Below, one piece after another: positions 1 through 15,500 of a stretch of DNA of 64,000 bases (position 1 is the first letter of the stretch; every line of letters starts with the position of its first letter). Under the pieces are notes generated by a model that searched no databases, was not told the DNA's origin, and saw only the letters and a program-made list of their open reading frames with translations. This stretch comes from Serilophus lunatus (Eukaryota; Chordata; Aves; Passeriformes; Eurylaimidae). The position numbers and the translations under genes are program-made. The DNA lies in assembly GCA_013399895.1 (NCBI GenBank), contig VXBA01004194.1, positions 7,861 through 71,860 on the forward strand, written 5' to 3'.

Positions 1-443
1 CCCTTTTTTTTCCCTTTTGTGTTTTCTGCGTGTCAAGTGTTTTTCTGTGTAATTTTGGAGTCCCTTTGGGGTATCCCTCCTTTTCTAATTTAAACCACCT
101 GTAATAAACTGTTCACCTGGTGCAAACTCTGTTCAGTTTTCCGTCACCTTTATTGAACCTGCCCCTAGACGATAAAAGGTGGCTTAAACCACCAGTTATA
201 ATCAAATTACTCTGTATCTTTAAAAAGAAAAAAACAAAACTCTATAATTATCATTCCTTTAAGAAGTCTATGTCTAGAATCAATTATTCAAATAATTTCC
301 AGTAAGCACATTCTTACTTCTAGATTAGAAGCCCTAGTCCATTTGATTCAGTTTAACTGATAATCCTTAAATACTTAACTCTTATTCTTCTGCCTGACAA
401 CCCACAAACCCAGAAGAAATTAAGTAAGTGAATATTTACTAAC
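1..443 (-). other. SKIC3 intron, partial
   Basis: AT-rich sequence after the exon 17 donor. I see no exon or recognisable repeat. Confidence 0.7.
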
Positions 444-546
444 CTTGTAAAATATTCAAGAGACTGCTCTACGTAAGCCACAGCTTTCCTATCCAAATAG
501 TTATCAAGGGCTGATCTTGCCAGCATGAGATAGCACTCACCAAGTC
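444..546 (-). CDS. SKIC3: SKIC3 coding exon 17
   Basis: 103 bp, residues 669-702 plus two bases. Encodes LGECYLMLARSALDNYLDRK and AVAYVEQSLEYFT. The donor gttagt points to further exons below base 1. Confidence 0.93.
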
Positions 547-3500
547 CTGAAAATAAGAAAAAATATCCTCTATGAAAAGCGATGCTTTTATGATATGCTT
601 AAAAAATAAGATGGGAAGGGAGTGTGGAAGCCTGCTCAGTGTTCTGCTTTATACAAAGATTTATACCCTGCACAGGTTATAAACTTACCACCATCAAAAG
701 AGTCACAAAGCTCACAACAGAGACTGCTCTGACTAAGATGAAATTAATTTTCCCCACAGCAACTCTCATAGTGCTGTTCCCTGCATTGGTAGGAAATTTG
801 CTGGTAACACGCCAGTGTTTTGGATGCTGATGAGCACTGCTTGGAACAGCATCACGGCAGCCTCTCCAACATTCCCATGTCAGCCAGAGGCTGGTGATGG
901 TCAAAAATCTTAAGAGGATACAGACCCAGAACAGCTGATCAAGGGGATATTCTATATCGTATTGCACCTATTCAGCCCTAAAACCTAAGAGGAAGGTGGA
1001 GGAGGTGGGGGGCATTTGTTATTACATTTGTTTTCTACAGCAACCTTTAGGCAGACTGAAGTCCTGTTTCATGAGAAGTGGTTGGACTTTGCCTGCTGAT
1101 GGGAAGTAGAGGATAAATTTTATTTTCCTCTGCTTCCACATGTGGCTTCTGCTTTATTAAACTGCATTTATCTTGATCCTTGAGGGTTTTTTCCATCTTA
1201 TTTTCTCCCCTGCTCACATCCTGCTGGGACCGGGAATAACAGAGCAGCTTGGTGGGCAGCTGGTGTCCAAACAATATGCAGAGAACTGCTAAAAGACTGC
1301 TAGTAACGGTGTAATACTGCCAGTGTACACTTTGCTAACCAACGTGGAATCCCTATTACCCATTTTCCAATTCAAGGTATCCTATAAGACTCTAAACCAA
1401 AAATCACTATTATTGACTTTAAACATTATCAACTATAAAACTGCCAAGTACTTAGTTCTCCTAGGAATGGCCTGTGGGTATTCCAAGGGGAAATTTTATT
1501 CAAACCTATCACTAGAACAGCATGCTGGACTAAGGTGTGGAGTCAGAATACTCTCCCTTGGCCCCAAGCACATCTTTAATTTTGCTGAAGCATCCAAAAG
1601 ATGCAACTATCATAGCATTCTTTCCTCAGAAGCAACAAAAAGACTTGAATGTCAAATTAATGGGATTAAAGTTCTAAACTAAAGTTGTACCAAAGGACAA
1701 ACAATTATTGTTAATGCTTGAAAATATTTTCACCTGTTATGTCACTTTAAAAGGCATCAGTTTTTGTTAGAAAGTATTACTTGGCAACTGCATTTACTAA
1801 GTGACTTGACACAAGATGCATTTGGAGAACTAAACACCCAAGTCCAACAAGCTTCCAAAATGACCTTACGAAATAGAGTAGCCACAGACATGTTACTGTC
1901 ACTAGAAGAAGTTGTGTGCAGAATGTTAAATATGTATAACTCTTTAATTGTTTTCATTGGCCTGGTTAAATGTATGAAAATGCATTTGTTTAACTTGCTT
2001 TTGCCCTCTGTTTGCTACATTTGTATCACCACCATGGAAGAAGACTGTATCAACATTCCCAGAGGCAATGTCGAACCACATGGTGGCGCAGAGAACTGTT
2101 AGAAAGAGAGAATTGCTAAAAACCAATTTGTTTCACCACTGCCAGAAAGACTTGCAGTTAGACAATGGTCACAAAAACAGGATGCCCAGTTAATTTCAAC
2201 CTACAGACTCTGCACAAACAAGGTAAATCACGTGAATGCCACATGAACACTAATGCCTACATGCAGTAAACGTGTTATTGCTACTGACTATATGGCAAAT
2301 GTGCCATTGCTGTAGTCAATTATCAAGTGTGCCACCCAGCCTGTACATAAGTACCCAACACACCTGGACAGAGACCTCCCTCACCAAAGGACAGAAGAGG
2401 AACGGATCTACAGGACACCACTGGATCATGATGTTGACAATCCCTTGTTTTCTGTAATCACCTTTTGCCTTTTCCTATTTTCCTATTTCCTCCTTTCTCT
2501 CCTCTTTAATACAGAATAAAAGTGAATTATCATTTTGGTTACGAACATTTGACCTAGTACGTGTCTTAATCTCGTTCTGGCTATATTTCAGCTTGTCCCC
2601 TCTCTGCAGCTGTGGATCAAGAGAAAGAATTTGCCTCTCCACACTCTGTGGAATGGCAGACAAGGTCAACCTAACACAAAAGGAAATAAATCCCACTGTT
2701 AAAAAGGAACTGCATCTAATGCCACAAATTCTAGCATTTTGGAACCAACCAGTAACAGCTTTATCTATGCTCTTGTTGATACCAGCAGTGATTCTGCCTG
2801 GCAGTAAGACACTGGATATGAGTACCATTCATTCTCAGTATTATTCTGACATTTCTGAAGCTACCCTCCTCATGCCATCATACCCTGTACCTACACCAAA
2901 CTAACATTTTGCAAGCATCTTTAATCTTGGCCCCAGTAGGTACTGGGATCAATTCTGTTATGACCACATAGAACTTCCAAGATCATAAGCTTAATGCATG
3001 TCAAGACACTCTAGAATCTAAAAACAAGATCCATTTTAATCCCTAACATCATACATTAAAAGATATGCTAGAACAGAGGCAAAATAAACATATCATGTAG
3101 TAACACAAAACCAAAACACATTGAAAAGATGCATTCAAGTATAGTTAATTCTCTGACCTACTAGAGATTACACTTGCAACAACTCAATTCAGAAACTGTT
3201 TAAACCCATCAGAATAGTAGCAAAAGAACACTGATGAGAGAGCAAAACAACATCAGAGAGTTTTAAGAAGGTCCAGAGAAGTTAGCACAAAGACTAAACA
3301 TCCTAAAGAACCTCTAAGAAAGTGAAAACTGTTTTGAGACTCAGAGTAGGAGCTAGGGCAAACAGAGATCAGGATGAGAAGGATTATGAAAGAAGACTTG
3401 GGAGACATAAGAAAAGCGTAAGTATAAAGGCATTTATGGAAGGGAAATTCTGATACTGTGTACTTATGTACTTTCAAAGCATTTTATTCCAAATAACACT

Positions 3501-6500
3501 GTCAGTCATTACCCACAAACACGATAAAAGTCATACATACGTGCACACTTATATACAACACCTTTGCAAACTGCTGCTGCAATCAGCTCTTGTTTTCTTT
3601 CCCAACAACCAGTAAAATTGCCTACTTAAATACTCTCCAACTCCCATCATGGAGCTTTTGCCATGTCACTTTAGCGTGGGAAATTCCAAACAATGAAGTT
3701 ATACAGGAGGAGGCAGAAGTGTCAACCAGACTAACTCAGATGAGAAACTTACTGTTGCAACAATAACCCAACACTTCTGACTTAAGTCTTACAAAATTCA
3801 GTTTAGATTCACCCAAAAATCAAAAGGCCTTTCAAAAAATGAAAGAATACTTAAAGATTCATACCAGTATCAAGGAGCAAACAGCATCAGTTTCATATGG
3901 GTATATGGGGTGAGAATGACTGAAGACCAAGTGGCAGGGAGAATGCAAACAGAGCAATTATTCATTTGCTATTAAAAATTTTATATAATCACCATGTTAT
4001 AGAATCATAGTTTCACTACCAGGAATAAGTTTCAGTTGTCTCATTTCTCTCTGCTTCTAGCTATATACTGAAGATCTCTACCTCTTGCCACGAGTAACGC
4101 TTGTAAGAGCTCTTTGGATTTACTACTGGTTTTAATTACTTAAAGCAGTTCAGAGTGTTCTGAATAATTAGGCTAACAAAAAAAGTGAGCAATGCATGGT
4201 CAGAGGCAGCAGAAAATTAGTATAACCCTGCCTTTTTGAAATGGCAGTCTGACTCCATTGCCTGTTGAGCCAGTGTTTTACTGGTTAAGCGAAACTGCAG
4301 CACTGTTAGCTAGCTTCCTCTATCTTAATTCTTCTACTCATTTGGTGTGGTAGCAACACAGGATTAACTACCTTTCATACTTACTTTAAAGAGAAATAAC
4401 CACTCACATTCATTATCATTTAAGAGTCTTCCAGATATTTGAGGGCTACTAGAAAATAGCTTTCATACAGGAGATTACATGGCTCTACATACTCAAAATG
4501 TAACCCTATCCTTCCATGCAGGAAAACTTCAATACACCAAGGATCCCTCAAAGACTGAAGCACTATAGCGCATAGAGGGAGAAAAAGTGAACACTTACAA
4601 ATCCAGACATATTACCTTTCAGTGCAGGCACATAGTTTTCGCTCTTCTTTAAAATTTGTTGATAGGTAGCTATAGCATTTTCATATTTGCCTAGAATCTG
4701 CTCAAGTGCTGCAGCTCTGTAAATGCTGTACACAAGCCCTGGGTTCAGCTCATTTGCTCTCCTGAAGGACTTCAGAGCTGTTGAGTAGCTACCTCTGTTC
4801 AAGTAAGCTTCCCCTAGAGTCTCCCAGCAGTTGGAATCCTTTGGATCAGCCCTGAGAGCTGCCTGCAAACTGAAGATACCAAGATATAAACTTATTTAAA
4901 TAAAAAGTGATATAATTAAACATAAAATATTTCCTTGTATTAAATACTCTCAGAACATCAGTTTTGCATTATATACTCTTAAGACTTAAAAGCACAACTA
5001 TAAAGAACTTTTAATTATGGCATAGTAGCATTTTCATCTTCAAAGGACATGATACAAGTTTGGGCACTGTATCCAAGCCTGGCTCATTATTCAGTGCTAT
5101 ACCAGGCTTGTCTGTCACCAGGCTTGTTAGTACAGAACCGCTATGGTAACAAGACTATATTCTGCAAAATCTGAAACAGAAGAGAGGCACAGCTTGTTCA
5201 GACCCATTTCCCATTGTTTAGCACAAGCAATCCTATAATCACTTATTCTCAAAACTTCCTAATGTGTTTCAATGGGATTTATACAAGTGGACTTAAATCA
5301 ACCACTAGTTCTCTTACTCAGCCACTGCTTGTGATGGTTGACCATTTCTCAGGTAGTAAAGTCCACGATGAAGCCAGGCCCATTTTGCTGTACCAGGCCT
5401 TGCTTTTTCAGTTACATCATTCAGGATGGACAGAGCAGTATCCTAAAAAAAAAAAAAAAAAAAACCCACCAAAAATGCCAGGTTAGTAAACAAGAAATGA
5501 TTTTTAAATGTTCTGATGACTGTATGCTTTCCCTGAAAGCAGCAAGGTAGAGGAAGGAAAAAAAAGAGATCAAATAAGTCTAATACAGAAAACCTCTTTC
5601 TTTTCACGCTTTCTGCTGAAACAATTCTTCTAAACAACACGTGATTACTTCAGTGTTACGTTTGGTCCTCCTACCCTTCCACGCAGATAAATTTAATTTG
5701 GAATCAAAGCATAAAATTTAAGTAGGTCCAACTATGAAAGCTATTAAGCAATGACAGAGAATCTGTTTTCACATCTTATTCTCAAATACAGAGGAAACTT
5801 GAAGTGATTCCTCAAAGAGAAGGATTAACAGAAAAACAAAACAGCAGTAATCTGAAATTCTGAATGTACAATACCATGTCTCCAAGTTCCACACTTAAGT
5901 CTACAGCTGCTGTTCCAGATTCTTCATCCGTTTCATCCAGTTCAAAGGCCTTTCTATAGCAACCACGAGCTCTACTTTTATCTCCAGCAATGTCCCTGTA
6001 GTAGTTACCTAAATAAAAAAAAGCACTTCCCAAGTAGCTGTCCAATTTTGCAGCCTAGAAGGAAAACAGGAACATAAGACAGCATTTTGAAGGACTATAC
6101 TGATAGAGAGGTCCAGCGATAACTACTTATTTAATCTCTGCTTATCAACTTTAAACCACTTCTGTCATATATGATTGTCAAACTTTATTTTAAAACTGCA
6201 GATTACCTGAATTTTAAGTTATCTACAAAATCTGCTACAAACCTTATGTCATAAATCATTCTGTATATGAAATACTAACAAATTAGTTGTACTAGTTGAC
6301 ATCCCATAAATTTCATATGTTTAAACCATTATGCTCATACTTTTGTTATATTGCACCACAACTAACTCTAGCCCTTTCCAAAGTTTAAGTTCCCTCTTAG
6401 ATGCACTTGGCAGATTTGTTTATATTTAAGAAACCCACACACTCCAGGCAGCAGAAAACAGCTTTGTCAGTAATAATAGTAATAATACAATACATAAATA

Positions 6501-9500
6501 ATTTAGAACCAAAAGTCCTGTCCACTTCAACTACTTTCACCAGTACACTCTGCTGCTATTAAAGAACAAACAGTAGGTAATGAGTTTAGATGCTAATACC
6601 TATCATGAAGACGAGTTTATAATGCTTCTATGCTCAAATGTTACCAATACAGAAGTCACACTAAATCTTTTGGATTCACATGTTCAAAGAAAAGGCTACA
6701 ATCACTGAAACCCAAAGATGATAAAAAACATAAATTGAGGGGTTTTACAGACTTAAATCCTTGGACAGACTTTGAACCTCTAACACCATTCTCAACATTT
6801 TTCCTTCCTCATTCGTTTCCAATTTGAATTTTGCTCTCCCATTTCTAAATGTCTTCAAAGATCTACACTGTTCATCAAGAGGTCTTGATTTTCCAGCCCT
6901 CAAGGCGAGAAGATTTGAGGAAATCCTCACTATGTCTGGCTAATTCAAAGGACTCTAGAATTAAGTGAAAAGAGGAAAACACACACAGAGGTCCCAGGTA
7001 ACGGCACAGCTCCCTACAATGCTTTTTTGCACAGCTGAACTTGGTTTACAGGCTCTGGAAGCTTATGCTCTGTAACAAGCAGAGTATTCAAGTCTGTCAT
7101 TCACATCAGAGCATCTTCCACACTAATTCTACATGAACAGTTAAAGCAGTCTTTACCTTCAAGAACTGAGTGAGTGCTTTTCCTTTGTCCTTTTTTGTCT
7201 CATCACTCATGAACCAGTATGTGAGCCCCAGGTATTGATGATACTCTGCAGTATCTGGCTTTCTTTCAACAGCATTTAGAAAACTAAACAGAAGGACCAC
7301 AAGTCAGATAAAACAAGTGCTCAAAAGCTGCAAAACTCCATATTCTACTCATCCATAACATCTCCCTGTTAGAGGAAAGAAAAAAAGAAGTCTACCTTTT
7401 TTCTGCCTGTTCATAGTTCTTTAGGGAATAATGGATGTAACCCTCTAGAGCATGGGACTCAGCCAGATCAGGGTGGGACAACAGAAGCTCTTGTGAAATC
7501 TGAAAAAGGATGTAATTTTTTCTTTGATGCTTCCTCTCTGAAACCAAGAATTGCACTTAGCTTACAGGAATAAAAATACAGCACTAACCTTTGAAGCCTG
7601 ATCCATTAAACCTTTGTTTAGATAAGCTTGACCCCTGATAGCTGAAACCACTGGATCACTGCTTGCATCTACAATCTAGAAAGCCAAGTAATAAACACAA
7701 TCAATTTATTCTGTCTCCAGATTAAGAAATCAAAGGTGTCAAAAGCAGGCTAAATGCATGATGATAAAAAAAAAAAACATTTAGATGTTTTCTCTATTAT
7801 GCTTGAGATAAATTAGGCGGCATAATTCTCGCAAAGAACAAGTACAAGGTTATAGAAAGCAAAGACAAAGGTTCAAAAGCATGAAGAACAACAAAACTGT
7901 GAGACAAAAATGGGAGGAAGCAACTTCTGCTAAAGCTTAATCATGCTATCTTAAAGTAGTGTGCTCTTCTTCATGACTAATGGCAAGTGAATGAGGGACA
8001 TAGGAAGCAGGATTATAAGAGTAATGAAATTAAGATGAACAACAGCTATAGAACTATCATGAGCCCAACAGTAGTGAGCATGACCAGACAGTCTCAAAAG
8101 GGACGGCATCTAAAATGAGAATTGCGACTGGAAAAGAGCTGCAGCAAAACCTAAAAAAAGCAGAGATGGAAGAAATGTTTGCATTACAGCAGAGCTGTAG
8201 GAACAGTCTAAACCACAAAGAACATAGAAAGGAAGCAAGTATAAAAATATATAGCTTAAGTACAGAGAGATGAGAACATTTTTTAAAATTTAAAAACCCC
8301 CAACATTCTAGTGTATGAAAATACCTGATCAAGTGCTTTAATGGCTTCTTCTGCAGCATCAGCATCACCTATTTTAATCAAAGTCTCTGCTTTCAACTGA
8401 AGGACAAGGTTCTTCCATGGAAGATTAGGACCCTCAAGATTTCCAAGAGCCTCAAGAGCTGTTGACAAGAAGAACATTTCATCAAGTAAAATTAGAAAAA
8501 AACCCAAGAAAACTATAAAGGGCAGCACTGTTCCAAATTTTTTTTTAAATCTTGTTCAAATTTTTCACTGTAATAGAGCATCATTTGAACTGCTCCTCTC
8601 CACGTTTAAGAAATAGTCCTGTAAAATTTTGATTCACTCAAGTTTAAAAATGAAGATAATTTTAGGAGGTCATCTCAGACACATGGACACTGACTGCCTT
8701 CTAGTGGCTGGCCTTACAAATGGAATGCTACCTTTCTTAGAGAAAAAAGTATTTCTGAAACCAAAGATTTACTTCTGTGTCTGTACAAAGGTTACTGTGT
8801 ACCTTCCTGTGCAGTACTGAGTATTTTTTCAATACACAGTACAATCTCACCTCAGAGAATGAAAGTCTCTGTTGAACTTCCAGGTTCTCCAAAGGCAAGA
8901 ACTTCACACATAATTCATTGTGTTTGTTTTCATGTACATTGAAATTTAGTCTGACTTGATACAGCAAATAAGATAAGCCAAGCAAAAAGCAATGCTTCCC
9001 TCGAATTCTCTCCAACTTTCCACAAGTTCTTTGGACTCAAGGAAAACTTCAGCATGAACAACATCTTTTAGCAAGGAACAATACCTTAACTTACCCATTG
9101 AGAAACAAAAATTACTTTTGTTTGTTTTGAGCCTGCCACTTTAGTTGCATTTGGTACTAACTAGACCTCATATAGGAGGTGAACTTCATTTATTTTCCAC
9201 ATCACAGATTTCAAAATACTCTTTCCCAGGCTGGAACTTGACAGGCTACTTACTTGTTCTTATATGCTGCATTTTTCATATATGTGATCATCCTTATTAC
9301 TGGTCTATTAACTTCTACTATTGTTTTCTGTTTGAGATGGGGTGGATGGGTACCAAAACTGCACACAGATTTCACTATGCTGCTGAAGTTCTTAAAGCCA
9401 CTGTATGCTGATGTTCCATTTCACCAACCAGTCCCTCCCCTGAAATTGCTAATATTTGACTTGCCTGTAAAGCATAGAAGAGGAAAGAAACAGTCCTATT

Positions 9501-12500
9501 TTTTCATACAGAATGAGGACCCTTCTGCACTCTACTTCAACAAGACTGTAAGATCTTTGTGGCAACACTTCTTCCCACTGCTCTATGATTCTGCATTTAA
9601 AACCATAGAATTTTATTCATTATTTTAACACTTAGTTACACACTCTGATAATCACTTTGAAGTTTTGCAGTCTGCTGTGCATAGAAGCAAACTATGACTT
9701 TATTACTCAACATTCATAAAAGGCACAAGTGATGGCGAAAATGTCAGACACCTCCTTCCAGCTCAAAACCAAACATAATTACTAAACCATACTCCTCCTT
9801 TTACCTTCTCAAAACAAGAAAACCCAACATTCAATGCTACAACTTCTTAACCCAAGGCTACTTAGGTTCCATAACAGTCATGCAAGAGTCATTCCACTAT
9901 CACCTGGAAATCTCCCTTATCTATGTGCTCATACACTCCTTCAAGGGGTTCTAAAAAAATACCTTTACAAAAGGCGCACTATCTATCCTGAAAATATTTT
10001 CTCTACATCAGTTCTCTAACTGTATTGTTTTGTGGTTTTAACTAAATCAACCACATACTAGACTTGTCAGCTGTTTCCCTGAACTTTCCTGGAACTATTT
10101 TTAAGAGTTAGAGCCACACGATCTACTTTTACGCATTTGGGTGCCACAAAAATTTAAGCAAGCAATTACTTAAATCCCTTAGCACTTTAGCATTTTCACC
10201 TTTATAATCTTTGGCCTTTATAATCTTTCACCTTTCATAATCTTAAGTAGGTATCTTACAGTTCTTTAATGCTGTTTTTTTCTTGTCTTGTTTTACAGAC
10301 ACCGCTATTACTGCTATAACCACAAATTGTCTGATGAATCTGCTGAATAGAAGGATCATGGTATAAAGTCATCCAGAGCTCTTCCACTCTGAACACAGAC
10401 AGAAAAAAATACAACCTCATTTTCATGCTTTCTGCAATAAATTTCATTTTAGCTATTTCGTTTTGTTATTTTTTGTATTTCCTCCACACAAATTTATAGG
10501 TCTTTTGAATGTCCTTCTCTAGTAAGTACTTTCCCTTACTGTCAATAATTTCCCATGACTGTTTATCCACATCTGCACACTTTTACCTTTTTAAGTCTTT
10601 CCTGAGAGTCCTTGTCACAAAAAAATCCACTTTGGCTGTCCCTTCATTTATAACCATCAGATAGTGGTTCTGTTTAAATTAGATGTGCATCCCTATATCA
10701 TAAAAACTGCCCTCATTCCCACCTAGAACAAAGTTTTACACTCAGTGAGGTTTCTTCAGATGCAGTTGTGCTATGCATCATTTCTGCCTTTTGTATTAAC
10801 TTGATTGAAAACTTATCTTTCAGGCTGAAATACGAAACTTACCAGATTAAGTATTTGTGACACCTACCCTTGTAGTTTCAGGAAATTATTTGTTGTTTGG
10901 CGGCATTGGTCAACCACCAGCAGAAGAAGCACATCAGAACATGCAAACCTTCTAAATGCTTGCCATCAGACAGCTTTCTCATTCCAATTACCCACGTATT
11001 GTCTCTGTTCCTGAGACCAAGCAGTGTAAGGTGCTTTTCAGCTGTCATAAACTAAGAAAAGCAGCACAAGCCATGAGACTGCAAAAAGCAAGGGACTATG
11101 ACAGCTGCTAACTCAGACCCACAAGACAATGGTCACATTGGTTGGACTACATAAAGAAGTGAACCTCTGCAAATGCTCTTTCAATTACCAGGCAGTTACC
11201 TTGATTGCAGGATAGGACAGCGTTTCTGTGTTTGTGAATTTTCACTTGTGCCTCTCCTAAATAATGCCATGCTTCTGGACACTGGTTAGTCTTCTGCAAA
11301 CCTAGTAAGAGTTTAAAAAAAAACAATTAAAAAAGCTGCTTAGTGTTGTTAAGGCACTGTAAAATGCTGTATTATCATACAATGCCACCTACAACATATA
11401 TACGCATATAACAAGACTTCCAGTTAATTTTTTCTTTGAGACTTATTTTAGACCGTTTTAAACATACAGCCTCCACACAAAAAGGCAAAAACTAAGAAGC
11501 ATGTAACTTTCAGTTAGGCTTACTTTTGCATATAACCTTACATATATTGGAAAAAAAAAAAGGGTGAAAGTGAGAAAATATACAACACTGGATTAAGGTG
11601 CACTTTTGTTTCAAAAAAAACCAAAGTCCTTCATTTTCTTGTTGCTCAAACATCAGCAACTTGGATATTGCCTTATGAAGCTTTTCTTAGAAACCAGAAA
11701 AGGCTTTTAGAACTTCAAGACAGCAAAAAAGCATAAGGCAAAAGTGTTTCATTGGAACTTCTTGATGAACCTGCCTTAACTAAAGAGTCATTAATAAAGC
11801 TGAATTTCTGTCTTCAAATATATAACTATAATTCCTGCAAGCATTGATGCCCAAGATGCAAATACTGGGCTCATTAAGGTATAATTTCTGAGCTTTACAC
11901 ATTTCCACATTATACCAAGAGCTTTGTCCTTTGCATTCTCCCCATCATGAGCAGAATACTACATGCAAAAGTAAAAACAGAAAAAAAAAAATTAAAATAT
12001 TATCTTTTGTCAAAACCAGGATGTATGTTTTGCCAAAAGATACAATGGTCATTTAAGCCAGAAGAATTTGCTTTCCATGGGGTACTTTTTCCTCTTAAGC
12101 ATGTGAAACTTTTATTTTGCATTTTAGGCAAGACATTATTTCACTGTGAATAAGCTACTGTAGAATATTCCAAAAGTCAGTCTCAGACACCGTCTTGTCA
12201 AAACCTGGGAGAAGAGATGCAGGATATCACATAGTCTGACTAACTCATGAACTCTTATATCCCAAATAGTTATTTGCCCAATCTTCACAATAAGCCACCA
12301 CAGCCAACACATTGATGGTAGGGAGCCTCATTTTCCCACTAGTATACTTAGGAATATTTTACAAAAAGCTTTGCCATTTTGATACAAGTAAGTTAATTAC
12401 AGATGTGTAAGACAACTCTTCAGCAACTCTTTTTTTCCCAAGACTTTTACAGTATTTATTTCTAGATATTCAATATAAGCGTTTGCCCAATGCAAGTGTT

Positions 12501-15500
12501 AAAGAGGCTTTAAAATGAAGTAAAAGAGGAGGAAAAGAAATTAAATGACTCAACTGGAGAAGCTGCATTACATCTACTTCAAAAATTCCACATTCCTTCA
12601 TTTATTGCTATTGCTGTATTTACTGTTTCATCTAGATATTTCCCTAATAACAGTAGGATTAAAAAGAGTTTTCATTAAAACACTACTGAGCTGACTATAA
12701 CACCAATGACAGATTTCAGAAATGTCATACTTAAGCTATATTTAAAAAAACTTCAACACTCAGTCAGAGAAAGCATTGAGTATTCTTTTGAAAGCTGGTC
12801 CTAGAACTGGCAAGTACTATGCAAGCATAAGGTAACCTAACTATTCAGCACAAACTAGATGGTTACAGACTACTGTTATCTCATATTATGCATTTACCTT
12901 CAGTAAGACTCTTAACAGCCTCCTTGTATTTCTTTTCTTGGAGGCATTTTATACCAAAAACAATGATGCCGAGACCACTACTTGCATCCATCTCCAAAAG
13001 CCTAGAACAACAGTGTAGGGCCTCTCCCGACAAAGCACCTGTTTTCAGAAAAAGACACATTTTATAAAGGTTTAGACTGAGAAAAATAGAACATCATACT
13101 TTGTCTACATAAATGACCACTATCCTTTGAGTTAAAAGTACTTTTCCAAAGGCATTACATACTTATCACCCTCTATCTCATAAACAACCCCAAAACCAGG
13201 CAGCAGCCTAAAGACTCAGTACTCCAAACAAAATAAATGGAATCCTGAATAAACCTGAATAACTCCTTTTGTCAAATTACTACAGGTATACTTCCTTTGT
13301 CAATAAAAACTAATTCCTTCATGCGTTTTTCATGTAAGTCTAACTGAATATCCACATGCCAAAATGTGGTAGAAATAAATCAAAATAATTTCCTTCCAGA
13401 GTAGGTCTTGTGTACCTACAAATTTACTGTGATGAGCTTCCTGAAACAACCTCGTTGTAAAACAGTACAATTTAATGCCTTCACTTAATTTAAACTGATA
13501 CCACTAACTTTTGACACTTGTGTTTAGCTGTAATTTTACTCTTGGCTGTGCTAAAAGGAACAATTGTGACTTGCAGCAAGAACCTTTGATCTATTATTTT
13601 AATAAAAAATTATTGATTCATCTGACAATGCTTGCCTTTGATTTACATATGGTAAAGAGGACTTAGCAATGCATCTGAGTGCAGGGCAGGAAGGATTGGA
13701 ATGACTGAGATATAAACAAACAGCCTTACTTAAATATAAGCAGCATCTTACCCACCTCAAGAACCCTGTGAGATGGTGAGATGCTGTCAGAGCATTGCTA
13801 TACAAGAACTGTGCCAACCTCTTCCTTTGAAAATTAGTATCTGCCTGTTTCTCCAAAACAAAGCATTTTCAAACATTTTATAAATTCATTTGTCTTCATC
13901 ATTTCCAACCAAAGTGAAAAATTCTCTCTTGTTTTATGCTACTACATTATCTCATGAAGCCTTCAAAAACTGGAAAAGGTGTTTTTCTATCTAATCTGAA
14001 AGCTACATTTTTATATAGAACAGTGGGGTTTTTTTCTGATTTTCTTTCCTTGTTTTAAAAAGAAATCATCTTCTGATACCTTAAACAATAAAATACAAAG
14101 CCAAAATCTAGTAAGTATCTCTGCAAATGCTGAGAAGCATCTAACACTATTGCAATATTGTTTAGTGAAGTACTAAAAACAGCAATTACATACTTTCAGA
14201 TCCTTGCACTTCTGAACACACCATGTTTTGTTTTTTCCCCACAAAGATTCTCCTTTTCTACTTAGAACACATATCTAAACAGATTTGTTTACACCCTATG
14301 CAAGAGACAGGCTTACTGAGAAAGTTTCACAAACAATTGTTTGGGTTTTTTTCTGACAAGAGAGATAATTTGTGTCAAGAATAAGGTAAGTGTAGCCCAT
14401 CTTCATCCTTAGAGCACTGGCTAACACCCTCCACTTTGCCTTATAAGTTCAAGAAGCTAACCTTCATATATCTGGAGAGGCTGCTCTCAAGTTTTATAAG
14501 TCATGATTTCTCTAAGACTTTGTCCACTGCCAGAGTTGGACTTAACTCACAGAAGTCTTTTGCACATTTACAGTCTCATGGTTACATAGGTACAAAATGT
14601 CAAGTCACAGGACCAAACACTTCATTTCCAGAAACATAACATAGAAGTGTGTACTTGTGTGGGGTTGTGAAGGTTAAAAACTTGTAAACAAATTGTCACA
14701 AGACTAACCATAAAAGAAATAATTTAAGCCCCAGAAACCCCTAGATCCCTCCTACTCACCTGCATGAACAAAGTGCAAGCAAAGTACTTCTAAAGGATAA
14801 CTTGTGGTAGGATACAAAGCCATCATGTCATTACAGGCCTTTTTCAACCTGGCTGCTTCATGAGGAAACTTGAAAGGGAAAAAAGTAAATAGTTATTTGT
14901 GTGAATTATTGGAAATGAAATATTTTATCTATTCATGGATTAAGATACCTTAGCATAACCTTACTTTTGACAAGCACTGGATAAAGTCCTTGTAAAGATT
15001 TTGGTGGTCTTCACCAGGAATAATGTCAGCAGAGTTTACTGCATGTTCAAACGCAGACAAAAGCTGAAACAAGAAAAAAGCGGAAGTACAAGAAACAATG
15101 ACTCTAGGAAAATAAAATATTCCATTTGAAAAGAAGATAAAACAATTATTTAATCCATGTGCTTCACCACTTCAGATCTGACCAAAAGTTAAAGCATATT
15201 ACTAAGGGCATTGACCAACTGCCTCTTGGACACTAACAGGTTTGGAGCATCAACTGACTTTTTAGGAAGACTGCTTCAATGTCTGATCACCCTATTGGTA
15301 AAGAAATGTTCCTGTGAACCCTCCACAGACCAGATGTGAACCATTCCCACACATTCTATCACTAGATGCCAGGGAGAATAGCTCAGTGCCTCCCTTTTCA
15401 CTTCCCTTCTTCAGGAAGCTGCAGACAGTAGAAATCACCTCTCAGCCTCTTCTTCTCCAAACTGCGCAAACTCAAAGTTATCAGCTGCTTCATAGAGGAC

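Noticed and set aside
9254..9628. 124-aa plus-strand ORF with a hydrophobic N-terminus inside a SKIC3 intron
   Set aside because: No homology recognised, no promoter or splice context, and AT-rich composition explains the hydrophobic start.
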